The notes below the pieces were generated by a model. The model was not told the origin of the DNA, did not search any database, and worked only from the letters and a program-made list of their open reading frames with translations. This document shows positions 1 to 10,100 of a stretch of DNA of 40,354 bases, in pieces. This DNA comes from an uncultured Oxalobacteraceae bacterium (GTDB lineage Bacteria > Pseudomonadota > Gammaproteobacteria > Burkholderiales > Burkholderiaceae). How positions within the stretch are numbered: the first letter of the stretch is position 1; every line of letters starts with the position of its first letter. The position numbers were made by a program, and so were the translations under genes. The DNA lies in the NCBI GenBank assembly GCA_946480015.1, contig CAMLIL010000049.1:1-40354 (forward strand), given 5' to 3'.

Positions 1-42
1 CCGACCGCATCGCCCCCCGACATCGGCGCCTACCAGCATTAA
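1..42 (+). CDS. C-terminal tail of an upstream gene
   Basis: Reading from base 1 in frame 1 gives PTASPPDIGAYQH followed by TAA at 40-42. A terminal DIGAYE/DIGAYQ tail is common at the end of secreted parallel beta-helix proteins of the choice-of-anchor or pectate-lyase-like type, so the truncated gene may be one of these. Only 13 codons are visible, so the frame itself is an inference. Confidence 0.4.
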   Translation, partial: PTASPPDIGAYQH

Positions 43-135
43 GAGGCTGTTTCAATTTCAAGTACGCAACAGCGCTTCAGGCAAACTCGATCGTCGGTAG
101 AATCGGTGCATCTGTTAGCACTGAAACAATACACG

Positions 136-1449
136 ATGACGACGATTCACTGGTTCATCCTGATCGGCTGCCTGATGCTGGCACGCGGACTGGCCGCGAC
201 CACGCTGTCGCGCCTGCCCGTGACGTCGGCCATCGTGTACCTGGTGGTTGGGCTCCTGCTCGGGCCGGCCGCCTTCAATATCTTCTCGTTCGACCCGATC
301 GACGAATCGCAGCTGCTCGAAACGCTGACCGAGATCGCCGTGCTGATCTCGCTGTTTTCGGCCGGCGTCAAGATGCCGGTGCCGATCACCCGCAAGCGCT
401 GGGGGCCGGCGGTACGCCTGGCATGGGTGTCGATGACCTTGTCGGTGTTGCTGGTGGCCCTGTTTACCACCTGGCTGCTCGACCTGCCGCTCGGCGCCGG
501 CATCCTGCTCGGCGCCATCCTCGCCCCCACCGATCCGGTGCTGGCCACCGACGTGCAGGTGCGCCATCCGGACGACCGCGACCAGTTGCGCTTTACCCTC
601 ACCTGCGAGGCGGGCATGAACGACGGCTCGGCCTTCCCTTTCGTGATGCTCGGCCTCGGCCTGCTCGGCCTGCACGACCTGGGCGATACCGGGTGGCGCT
701 GGCTGGCCATCGATGTCCTTTGGGCCACGCTGGCGGCGGTCGTCATCGGCATGGCCGGCGGCGCCATGCTCGGGCGCCTGGGCTGGATGCTGCGCGGGCG
801 CGACCCCAAGCACGAGGTGCTCGACGACTTGGTCGGCCTGGGCCTGATCGCCGTGGTGTACGGCGTCAGCGTGCTGTGCTCGGCCTGGGGCTTCCTGGCC
901 GTGTTCTTCGCCGGCGTGGCGCTGCGCCAGACCGAACTGGTGCTCTCGGGCGCGCACAAGGACCGGCAAGGGCTGCTGGTGCCCGAGCCTGGCGGCGATG
1001 CCGCCAAGGCCGAGACGCCCGGCAATGGCGTGCCGCTGACCGTCAGCGCCGAGTCGCTGGTATTCAAGGAACACCTGGAACGCCTGTCCGAACTGACCCT
1101 GGTGCTGCTGCTGGGCGGGATGGTCATGGTGCACGAATGGGACTGGGGCAACGCGGTCACGGCGGTATTCGTGTTCGCCGTGGCGCGCCCGCTCAGCGTC
1201 ATGGCCGGCCTGCTCGGCTCCACTGCCCCGCTGCGCGTGCGCTGCATCACCGGCTGGTTCGGTGTGCGCGGTATCGGATCGCTCTACTACCTGATGTACG
1301 CCATCAACCACGGCCTGCCCTACATCCTCGCGCGCGACCTGATCCAGACCACCATCGTGGTGATCATGCTCTCGATCCTGGTGCACGGCGTCAGCGTCAA
1401 GCCGCTGCTGGACCGTTTCTGGCCGCTTCCGCCAACCAACGATCCCTGA
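136..1449 (+). CDS. CPA1-type cation:proton antiporter
   Basis: A 437-residue inner-membrane protein with about 12 hydrophobic segments. It would exchange Na+ or K+ for H+ and help in pH and salt homeostasis. The family signature is visible: an APTDPV motif near residues 130-135 and E-x-G-x-N-D-G-x-A-F-P near 158-168, which carry the ion-binding acidic residues of NhaP/CPA1 antiporters. A hydrophilic loop around residues 285-315 precedes the last helices. ATG at 136 is preferred; an in-frame GTG at 106 would add ten residues of poor membrane character. No strong ribosome site is visible for either start. The gene stands alone, followed 42 bp later by a lipoprotein gene in the same direction. 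Confidence 0.88.
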   Translation: MTTIHWFILIGCLMLARGLAATTLSRLPVTSAIVYLVVGLLLGPAAFNIFSFDPIDESQLLETLTEIAVLISLFSAGVKMPVPITRKRWGPAVRLAWVSMTLSVLLVALFTTWLLDLPLGAGILLGAILAPTDPVLATDVQVRHPDDRDQLRFTLTCEAGMNDGSAFPFVMLGLGLLGLHDLGDTGWRWLAIDVLWATLAAVVIGMAGGAMLGRLGWMLRGRDPKHEVLDDLVGLGLIAVVYGVSVLCSAWGFLAVFFAGVALRQTELVLSGAHKDRQGLLVPEPGGDAAKAETPGNGVPLTVSAESLVFKEHLERLSELTLVLLLGGMVMVHEWDWGNAVTAVFVFAVARPLSVMAGLLGSTAPLRVRCITGWFGVRGIGSLYYLMYAINHGLPYILARDLIQTTIVVIMLSILVHGVSVKPLLDRFWPLPPTNDP

Positions 1450-1491
1450 TCCTTTATACTGCCGTTGATTGTTTATCTTCCCGGGACCCAC

Positions 1492-1908
1492 ATGCGCAGG
1501 ACATTGATCCTTCTGACTCCATTGCTGCTGGCCGGCTGCATCCAGGATTCGACCAGCTACACCATCAATGACAGCCGCCAGGTGCTGACGCTGCGCGCCC
1601 AGCAGGAGTACTTCTGGGACGACAGCGTGACGCTGACCCTGATCGCGGCCCGCATGCCGGACTGCCAGCGCCAGTTCAAGCTGGCCAAGGTCCCGGCCGA
1701 CGAGCTGACAGTGGAGCTGTTCGCCGCCGACGAGAATGTGTACAACCTGCGCGCCGGCGCCGAGGTCTGGCAGGTCGAGACCACCGGCTGCACCGAAGCG
1801 GCCAAGCCCGATCCCAAGGCGCTCGGCCAGCCGCTCGGCAGCTTCCATCTCGACGAGCAGGGCAAGCTGGTATTCGAGCCCGCCGCAGCCCAGCCGGCCG
1901 CGCGCTAA
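1492..1908 (+). CDS. Small lipoprotein of unknown function
   Basis: A 138-residue protein starting MRRTLILLTPLLLAGC, a textbook lipoprotein signal peptide with lipobox LAGC and acylated Cys16. The mature part is mixed alpha/beta with two further cysteines (in MPDCQRQ and TTGCTEA) that could form a disulfide. Residue +2 after the Cys is Ile, which does not signal inner-membrane retention, so outer-membrane anchoring is likely. A longer in-frame start at 1465 would bury the signal peptide and is rejected. The TAA stop overlaps the TAG stop of the convergent gene by 3 bases (1905-1908 shared). I do not recognise the family. Confidence 0.8.
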   Translation: MRRTLILLTPLLLAGCIQDSTSYTINDSRQVLTLRAQQEYFWDDSVTLTLIAARMPDCQRQFKLAKVPADELTVELFAADENVYNLRAGAEVWQVETTGCTEAAKPDPKALGQPLGSFHLDEQGKLVFEPAAAQPAAR

Positions 1909-2225
1909 CGCTGACGCAGTACCTGCAGGCGCTCGACCGCGCGGCTCAGTTCCAGCTCGCGCAAGGCCGCTTCCAGCACGCTGGCCTGATGCGGCGGCGC
2001 CTCGCTCCACTGGCTGAAGTACTCGTGCACGGTGCGCCACGGCGGGAACTGCGCCGGCATGGCACGCCAGGCCACGCCACTGTTGAGAAAATACAGGACC
2101 GCGTTGAAGACATCGTAGAGGTCGTGTTTGCGGGGCCGGGTGCGCCGGCGCACGCCTTCGAGCATGCTGCGCACCCGCTCGAACTGCTCGCGCGTGACGG
2201 CATTCGGGTAAGTCGACCGTTCCAT
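1905..2225 (-). CDS. Stand-alone IS5-type transposase N-terminal domain (DUF4096-like)
   Basis: A 106-residue protein with the helix-rich start domain of IS5/IS4-group transposases: R-x-R-K-H-D-L-Y-D-V-F-N-A-V-L-Y then S-G-V-A-W-R-A-M-P-x-x-F-P-P-W-x-T-V-H. In an intact element this is followed by a DDE catalytic domain of about 150-200 residues. Here a TAG stop comes at 1905-1907 and no catalytic part follows in any frame, since the next DNA is the convergent lipoprotein gene. No terminal inverted repeats are evident. Either this is a decayed insertion sequence that happens to end cleanly, or a retained stand-alone DNA-binding domain. ATG at 2225 is chosen; an upstream in-frame ATG at 2402 would add 59 residues without family resemblance. 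Confidence 0.7.
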   Translation of the reverse strand: MERSTYPNAVTREQFERVRSMLEGVRRRTRPRKHDLYDVFNAVLYFLNSGVAWRAMPAQFPPWRTVHEYFSQWSEAPPHQASVLEAALRELELSRAVERLQVLRQR

Positions 2226-2425
2226 CGTATTCCAATCAAAAGCGTGAAATAACCTTTTGATGCGCGGATCTGGAACAGGTTCCTGTTGTCGCGTTACTGG
2301 CACTGAATTGCCACAAATATATAGAGGCATTGACATCGAAAACCTCAAAATGTGCGGAGCGGCCGAGTTATTCTTTTGCGCCGTCTGGCGTATCCTGAAC
2401 ACTTTCGATAGACGGGAGAAACACC

Positions 2426-3241
2426 ATGTTCGGCAGCACAGTTCTGGAAGTAGCGGTCGGCTTGACGTTTTGCTATGCCACCGTGGCGCTGATCGTCAGC
2501 ACCGTGCAGGAAGCGCTGGCCTCGGCGCTGCGCATGCGCGCACGCACGCTGGTTGACGGGATCAGAAGCATGCTCAACGATTCTTCCTTCACCGGGCTGG
2601 CGCGCGCGGTGTACGACCACGCGCTGGTCAATCCGCACGACGCAGCGCCCGCACGGGCAGGTGCGCTGGCCGGCAAGCCGGCGTATATCGAACCGCGCCA
2701 TTTCGCCATCGCGCTGATGGAAGCGATCCAGAGCATTCCGGGCGACTTTGCCCAGCTCGGGCGCGATATCGACGCAATCGAGAATGAAGCGGTCAAGCGC
2801 GCCTTGCAGGGCTTTTACCAGCGCGCCGCCGGCGACGCCACCCGGTTCGAAGCGGCCATCGCCGCCTGGTTCGATAGCGCCATGGAGCGCGTGTCGGGCG
2901 CCTACAAGCGCCGCGCGATGATGATCAGCCTGCTGCTGTCGATGCTGCTGGCGGTGCTGTTCAACATCGACAGCATTCACCTGTTCCGCGCGCTGTGGCA
3001 GCACCCGGCGCTGGCCGCGCACCTGAGCGCCGTGCCCGTGGCGGCCGACCCGCGCGCCATCGACGCGCTCATGACCTTGCCGATCGGCTGGCAAAGCTTT
3101 CCGCCGGTGCTGGACCAGCGCTTCGCGCTCAGCGTGGCCGGCTGGCTGCTGACCGCGTCCACGGCGCTGTTCGGCGCACCGTTCTGGTTCGACCTGATGA
3201 AACGCACCGTGCAGATTCGCGGCACCGAGCCCAAGCCCTAA
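2426..3241 (+). CDS. Conserved membrane protein of unknown function
   Basis: A 271-residue protein with a hydrophobic N-terminal helix (about residues 7-27), a long soluble helical region (30-160), a second membrane segment (about 166-182) and a third near 234-254 followed by FWFDLMKR. This layout resembles a family of uncharacterised proteobacterial proteins whose last helix ends in GAPFWFD-like residues. The start is supported by GGGAG at 2414-2418, 7 bases before ATG. It is convergent with nudC, and the two stop codons overlap by 4 bases. Function unknown. Confidence 0.75.
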   Translation: MFGSTVLEVAVGLTFCYATVALIVSTVQEALASALRMRARTLVDGIRSMLNDSSFTGLARAVYDHALVNPHDAAPARAGALAGKPAYIEPRHFAIALMEAIQSIPGDFAQLGRDIDAIENEAVKRALQGFYQRAAGDATRFEAAIAAWFDSAMERVSGAYKRRAMMISLLLSMLLAVLFNIDSIHLFRALWQHPALAAHLSAVPVAADPRAIDALMTLPIGWQSFPPVLDQRFALSVAGWLLTASTALFGAPFWFDLMKRTVQIRGTEPKP

Positions 3242-4050
3242 CGCTTGGGCCGGTAGGCGTCCACCAGCGCGGTCGATATCGACACCCGGCTGGACGGTTC
3301 GGGCCACTCGTCGTCCGGGCCGAACCAGCGCGCTTCGGCGATCTCGCCCGGATCGGTGCGGATCTCGCCGTCCAGATAATCGGCGGTGAAGGCGATCATC
3401 AGCGAGTGCGGGAACGGCCAGGTCTGGCTGCCGAAGTAGCGCAGATTGTGCACGCGCAGGCCGACTTCCTCGAACACTTCGCGGTGCACCGCTTCCTCGA
3501 TGGTTTCGCCGGCTTCCAGAAAGCCCGCCAGCGGCGTGAAGCGCGTGGTGGCGTAGTTCACGTGCGAGGCCAGCAGGGCATGATCGCCCTTGCGGATCAG
3601 GACCATCATGGCCGGCGAAATGCGCGGATAGGCCATGAAGCCGCAGGAATGGCACTTGAAGCAGCGCTCGCCGACCAGCGGCGCGGTACTGCCGCCGCAG
3701 ACGCCGCAGAAGCGGTGGGTACGCGCCCATTCGGCGATCTGGGCCGCGCGCGCGGCCACCCCGACCAGCGCTTCGTCCATGGTCGGCAGCAGCGCGCGCA
3801 GGCTGGTGAACACGAAGCCGGGCGGCGCGGCGTCCTCGCCATCGGCCCAGGCAGTCTGGCAGTAGCGCCCATCGAGCAGGCCGACCGGATGCAGGCGCGC
3901 CGGATCGATCGCGTGCAGCCCCTCCTGCCCGTGCGGCAGCGTGCCATCCTCGCGGTGCAGCAGGCGGCCCGCGTGGAAGATGTAGTTGATGGGATCGGGG
4001 TGGGCCTGCGGCGTCAGCAGCGGCACGAAGCTCGTCGGTGTTTTCAGCAT
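3238..4050 (-). CDS. nudC: NADH pyrophosphatase / NAD-RNA decapping Nudix hydrolase
   Basis: A 270-residue NudC. It hydrolyses NADH to NMNH and AMP and removes NAD caps from RNA 5' ends. Domains in order are an N-terminal NudC domain, a zinc ribbon (Cys115, Cys118, Cys133, Cys136, with an extra Cys130), then the Nudix domain. The Nudix box (G-x5-E-x7-R-E-x2-E-E-x-G) lies at residues 176-198 and is intact. The NADH-specific motif SQTWPFPHSLM follows at 208-218, in place of the usual SQPWPFP. Length matches the family. The gene lies 54 bp downstream of and in the same direction as the giant repeat gene, but there is no reason to link them functionally. Confidence 0.93.
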   Translation of the reverse strand: MLKTPTSFVPLLTPQAHPDPINYIFHAGRLLHREDGTLPHGQEGLHAIDPARLHPVGLLDGRYCQTAWADGEDAAPPGFVFTSLRALLPTMDEALVGVAARAAQIAEWARTHRFCGVCGGSTAPLVGERCFKCHSCGFMAYPRISPAMMVLIRKGDHALLASHVNYATTRFTPLAGFLEAGETIEEAVHREVFEEVGLRVHNLRYFGSQTWPFPHSLMIAFTADYLDGEIRTDPGEIAEARWFGPDDEWPEPSSRVSISTALVDAYRPKR

Positions 4051-4104
4051 CCGCCGATGATACCGCTTTTGACCGGGTTCGTCCGGCAGCCTGGAGGCGG
4101 CCTC

Positions 4105-7100
4105 TTAGTCCTTGACGGCGAGCCAGCCCTGCTGCGGCAGCAGGCTGCGGCGTTCCGGCTCGAACGGCGAGGCGGCGGCGCCATCCTCGCCCGGCGGACG
4201 GTAGCGCGCGATCTCCTGCGCGAGGACGGTGGTGGCCGCGGCCAGGGTGGGGCCGGGCGGCGCGGCCGCCAGCGCCACGGCGGGATTGCCGCTGCCACCG
4301 GTGCCGGCATTGAATTCGGCCAGCGCCTGCGACAGCGCGCCGGTGCGCTCGCTGAGCGACGCTTCGCGGTTGATCACGAACCACACGTCTTCCACCGCGC
4401 GCGTGCCGCCGTCCTGCGTCGTGTACGTGCCTTCCAGCCCGACCCAGTTGCCGCCATTCTTGCGGTTCACCGCGCTGCCGGCCACGCCGATCGCGGCCAC
4501 GCCGGCCTGCGCCAGCGTTTGCAGCTCGCCGGACTGGCTGACGCCGTCCGTATTGGCGTCCACCCACACGCGCAGCTGGCCGTATGCGGCATCGGCACTG
4601 TCGATGCGGCCGTCGGCGTTGGCGTCGAGCGCGGCCAGCGCGCCAAAGCCATCCGGTGCCGCGCTGCCATCCGGCAGGCGGGTGGCGGTGCCGAACAGTT
4701 CGGCGCCATTGTCGATCGTGCCATTGCCGTTGCGGTCGAGCGCCAGCAAGCCATCCGCGGGGCCAACCCAGCCGGTTTGCACCGGCTTGCCATCGGCCCT
4801 CAGATCGAAGGCGACGCCGGCTTTGTACGATACAGTGTTCACGCCATTGCCGTCGAGGTCGAGCACCAGCGGGCTGGCGGCGGGAAGCACCGCCAGCTGC
4901 TCGGCTGTCAGCGCGGCGTGCTGGTCTTCGGTGAGCGCGTCGACCTGTGTCATCAGCATGGCTTTCACGTCAGCCACCGGCAGCGCCGCAATCTGCTCCA
5001 CCGTCAGCGCGGCGACCTGGCTGGCCTTGAGCGCGCGGAACTGCATCGACGTCAGCGCCGCGACCTGCGTGGTCGTCAGGGCCAAGAGCTGGTCGCCGGT
5101 CAGGGCGGCGATCTGGGTGGAACGCAGCACCATCAGGTCTTCCGCTTCGATGGCCTGGATCTGGTCGGCGCTGAACACCCCGATCACGCCTGTGCTCAGG
5201 GCCAGGATCTGGCGCGTGCTCAGGCTGGAGATTTGCGCCGTGGTCAAGCCGCCGGCCTGCTTGTAGCTCAGGCCCGCCAGCTGCGTCGGGGTCAGCTCGT
5301 CCAGCATCGGCACCGCCAGGTCGTACAGCTGGGCGGTGGTGAGCGCACCCAGTTGCCGGCTGTCGAGCATGCTGACCGTGCCGAGCGCGCTGATCTGGCT
5401 GCTCGACAGGGCGCGCAGCTGGGTGGTGCTGAGCGCATGCACGACCCGCGTGGAGAGGGCGCCGAACTGGCTGGTCGTCAGCGCGCCGATCTGTTCCAGG
5501 GTAAGGCCGGCGACCTGCCCGGTTTTCAGCGCGCCCAGCTGCGCGCCGTCGAGCACGCCCAGCTGATCGGTCGTCAGCACCGCCATCTGCGCCGAGCTGA
5601 AACCGCCCAGGCCGCTGAACGCCGCCACCTGCGCGGTGGTCAAGGTGCCCAGCGCGGCGGTATTGAGGCCCGCCAGGGCGATCGTACTCAGTTGCGCGAT
5701 CTGATCGCTGCTCAGTGTGGCCAGCTGGTCGCCGCCCAGCGCCGCTACCTGGCGGCTGGTGAGCGCGCCAACGACCTCCAGGGTCAACGCCTGCACCTGC
5801 GCACTACTCAAGGTGCGGACCACAGTGGTGGCCAGCGCGCGTACCTGCAAGGGCTGCAGCACGGCGATCTGGCTGGTGCTCAGCGCCACGGCCTGCAGCG
5901 ATGTCAGCGCGGCTACCTGGCCGCTCTTGAGCGCGGCCAGGTGGTCGGCGTCGAGCTGGCCGAGCTGCTCGGCGGTGAGCGCGGCGACCTGCATGGTGGT
6001 GAACGGCAGGACGGTGGTGAGCGCGGCCAGCTGGCTGCTGGTCAGCGCCCGTACCTGCGTCTGGGTCAGCGCGCGCAGCTCGATCGAGGTCAGCGCGCCG
6101 ATCTGGACAGTGCTCAGCGCGGCCACCTGGTCGGTGCCCAGGCCGGTGATCTGGGAGGTGCGCAGCACACTTAATTCGTCGACGGTGAGCGCGGCCAGCT
6201 GGTCGACGGTCAGCGCGCGCAGCACGCGCGTCGTCAGCGCGCGCACCTGGGCCGTGTTGAACGACGCCACCTGGGCGGTGCTCAGGGACGGCGCCTGGAT
6301 GCTGGTCAGCGAGGCCACCTGCGGCGCCGTCAAGGTGCTCAGCTGGTCGAGCGTGAGCGCGGTGACGCGTTCGCCCGACAGGCCGGCGATCTGCGCGGTG
6401 TTGAGCGCCGACAGCGACGAAAACTGCGCGAACTGTTCCGGCGCCAGCGCGCCGAACTGGGTGCTGGTCAAGGCCGCGATTTCGGTCGAGGTCAGGGCCG
6501 CGAACTGGGTGCTGGTCAGGGCCGTCAGCTGCGCCGTGGTGAAGGCCCGTACCTGGACCGTGCGCAGGGCACCCAGCTCGGACTCGCTCAGCAAGCCCAT
6601 CTGGGCGACGTTGATGGCGGCGATCGCGCTGGTCGACAAGGCGCGCAACTGGCGCTCGTCGAAAACTTCCAGCTGCGCGTCGAGCAGGCTGGACACCTGC
6701 AGCGGCGTCAGCGCGCCCAGCAGAGTGGTCGACAGGCTGCCGAGCTGGTCGGTCGTGAGCGCCTGCAGCAGATCGGCCGACAAGGCCACCAGCTGGCGGC
6801 TGCGCAGGCCGGCCAGCTCGCGTGGCTCCAGCGCCGCGATTTGGCTGGCCGACAAGGCCAGCAGCGAACGGGTGCTGATTGCGCCGATGGCGCTGGTGGT
6901 GAAACCGTTCAGCTGATCGGTCGCCAGTGCCGCCATCTGCTCGGGCGTGAGCGCGGCCACCTGGCTGGTCTTGAGCGTACCGAGCGCCTCGGGCGTGAGC
7001 GCGGCCAGCTGGGCCAGCGAGAGCGCGGCCACCTGGCTGGTCAGCAAGGCGCGCAGGGTCGGCAGCGCGGCCAGCTGGGCGGTGCTGAGCGCAACCACCT

Positions 7101-10100
7101 GATCCTGCGTCAGCCCGGCCACCTCACGCGACGTGAATGCGGCCATCTGCTCCGTGGTGAGGGCCTGCAGCTGGTCGATGTGCAGGGCGCCGATCTGGCG
7201 CGACGTCATGCCCGCCACATCCTCCGGTTCGAGCGCGGCGATCTGGGTCACGTCCAGGCCGCCGAGCGCGCTGGTGCTGAGCGCGGCCAGCTGGCGCGAG
7301 GTCAGCACTGCCAGCTGGGCCGTGCTCATGGCGGCGCTCTGGCTGCTGGTCAGGGCCGCGATCTGGCTGGTCTTGAACTGCGCCAGATCGTCCAGCGAGA
7401 TGAGTGGAATGCGGGCCGGCGACATCGCCGCAATCTGCGCCGGCGCATAGTTGACGGTCGAGCCGAGCGCGTTCTGCTGGTCGATCGACATGGCGCTCAG
7501 CTGGGCCACGCTGAGGGCGGCGATTTCGGCCGTGGTCATGGCGCGCAGCTGTTCGGTCAGCAGCACGGCGATCTGTCCGGTGCTCAAGGCCGCCACCTGG
7601 CCGGTGCGAAGCGCGGTGACCACATTGACGGGCAGCAGCGTGACCTGCTCCTCGGTCAGGCCGCGGATCGCGCTGGTGCTCAGGGCGCGCGCGTGGCTGG
7701 TCGTCAGGCTGGCCAGGTAGCTGGTCGACAGGCTGGCCACCTGCGGCGCCGACAGCGCGCCGATCTGCGCCGTGCTCAATGCGGACAGGGTGTCGGCCAT
7801 CAGGCTGGCCAGCTGGTCGGTGGTCAGCACGCCGACCTGGCGCGGCGTCATCGGGCGCAGCGACGACAGCGCGGCCAGCGCGTTGGTGTCGAGCGCCATC
7901 AGCTGGGCCGTGGTGAGGGCGGCGATTTCCAGGCTGCTCAGGGCCCCGAACTGCTCGGTGCTCATGCTCACCAGCTGGTCGGTATGCAGGGCGGCGATCT
8001 GGCTGCTGCGCATGGCCGTCAGGTCGGCCGGTTCGATGGCCGCCACCTGCGCGGTGGTGAGGCTGGCGATGATGGCCGTGCTCAGGCCGCGCAACTGCTT
8101 GCTCGTCAAGGCGGCGATCTGGTCTGTGCCCAGCGCGAACGCTTGCAGCGTGGTCAGCGCGGACAGCTGACGGCTGGTCAGCGCGCCGATGGCGTCCACT
8201 TCCAGTCCGGCCACCTGGTTGCTGGTGAGCGCGGCCATCTGGCGCGTGTTCAGCCCGGCCAGCGCCAGCCAGGTCATCTGCGCGGTGTCGAACACCTGCA
8301 GCTGGGCGGTGGTAAGCGCGCCCACTTCGATCGAGGTCAGCGCCGTCAGGTGGTCGCTGTCGAGCGAGGCGAGCTGGGTGGCGCTGAGCGCGGTCAGCTG
8401 GGCGGTGCGCAGCGCGGTCATGTCCACCGCCGGCAGCGCCGCCAGTTGATCGGTGCCGAGCGCGCTCAGGGCGCGCGTATTGAGCGCGCGGAACTGGGTA
8501 GTGCTCAGGGCCGCCAGCTGGCTGCTGGTCATGACCGGCACCTGCAGCGAAGTCAGTGCGGCGATCTGGGTAGTGCGCAGGCGCGCCAGCGAGCGCTCGG
8601 ACAGGCCGCTGACCTGGGCGGCGGTCAGGGCCGCGATCTGGGCGGTGCTGAACGATTCGAGCGAGACCAGCGCGGCCAGCTGGCTGGTGTCGAGCACCGC
8701 GCGCTGGGTCATGGTCAGGGCCGCGATTTCGACGGTGGTGAGCGCGCCGATCTGATCGGTCGTCATGGCCACCAGCTGGCTGGTGGTCAAGGCGGCGACC
8801 TGGCGGGTGCTCAGCAGGCCAAGATTGGACAGGCTGATGCCGGCCAGCTGGGTATTGTCGAGCGCGCCGATGACGGCACTCGACAAGGCGCGCACCTGCG
8901 TGGCGCTGAGCGCCTCGATCTGGCTGCTGGCCAGCGCCGTCGCCTGCACGGCCGACAGCGCGCGCAGCTGCATCGAGGTCAGGCTGGCGAACAGGCTGGT
9001 GGCCAGGCTCGCCACCTGTCCGGTGCTGAGCGCGCCGACCTGGCGCGTGGTCAGCATGGCCAGGCTGCCCAGCGCGTCGAGCTGGCCGATGGTCAGGCCG
9101 GCAATGCCGACGCTGCTGACGGCGCGCACCGCGGTGGTGGTCAGCGCGGCCAGCTGGCTGGTCAGCAGGGCCGCGGTCTGCTCGCTGGTCAAGGCCGCCA
9201 CCTGGCTGGTGCGCAGCGCGCCGATATCGGCCGCGCTGAGTGCCTGCAGCTGATCGGTTGTCAGCGCCCGCAAGGCGGTGGTGTTGATCGCGGCCGCCTG
9301 CGCCGTGCTGAGCGCCGCCACCTGGCTGGTGTCGAGCGCAGCGATCTCGCGCGGGCGCAAGACCGCCAGCTGGGTGCTGCGCAGGCCGGCGATGGCGCTG
9401 GTGGTCAGCGACGCCAGCTGGTCGGTGCGCAGCGCCAGCAGCTGGGCAGTGCGCACCACCGACAAGGTCGACAGCATGCCCAGCTGGTCGGTGCCCAGCA
9501 CGCGCAGCTGGCTGCTGGTCAGGGCGGCGATCATGGCCGTGCCGAACGCGGCCAGCTGGGACGAGGTCAGGGCCATCACCTGCGCCGTGCTGAGCGCGCC
9601 GACGGCGCTGGTCTTGAGCGCGGCCAGGTCGGTCGTCTCGATCGCCACCAGGCTCTCGGTGGCCAGCGCCATCAGGGTGCGGGTATTCATGGCGCGCAGC
9701 TGGGCCGTGCCGAGCGCGACGATCTGGTCGGTCGTCAGGGCCTGGGCCTGCTCCGGCGTCAGGGCGCCGGCCTGCTGGGTGTTCAACGTGGCGATCTCGC
9801 CGGTGGCCAGCGCCGCCACCTGCGCCGGGGTCAGGGCCGCGAACTGCCTTGACGAGAATGCGTCCAGCGAGGACAGCGTGTTGAGCTGGTCCGTACCCAG
9901 GGCACTCATCTGCACCGTGGTCAGTGCGCGCAGCTGGGCCGTGCTGAACATGCTGAACTGGGCGGTGGACAGGGCTTGCAGGTCGACATCGAGCAGCGCG
10001 GCCATCTGGCCGGTGCGCAGCGCCGCCAGATCGGCCGTTTCCAGCGCCGCCACCGCGCTGGTGGTCAGCGCGTGGATGGCGGTGCTGCTCAGGCCCACCA

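Noticed and set aside
106..135. Upstream GTG start for the antiporter.
   Set aside because: The extra residues (MHLLALKQYT) add nothing recognisable, and ATG at 136 gives the usual short start before the first helix.
2256..2290. AACAGG/CCTGTT inverted repeat upstream of the transposase-like gene as an operator or IS end.
   Set aside because: Only 6 bp with no partner copy; expected by chance.
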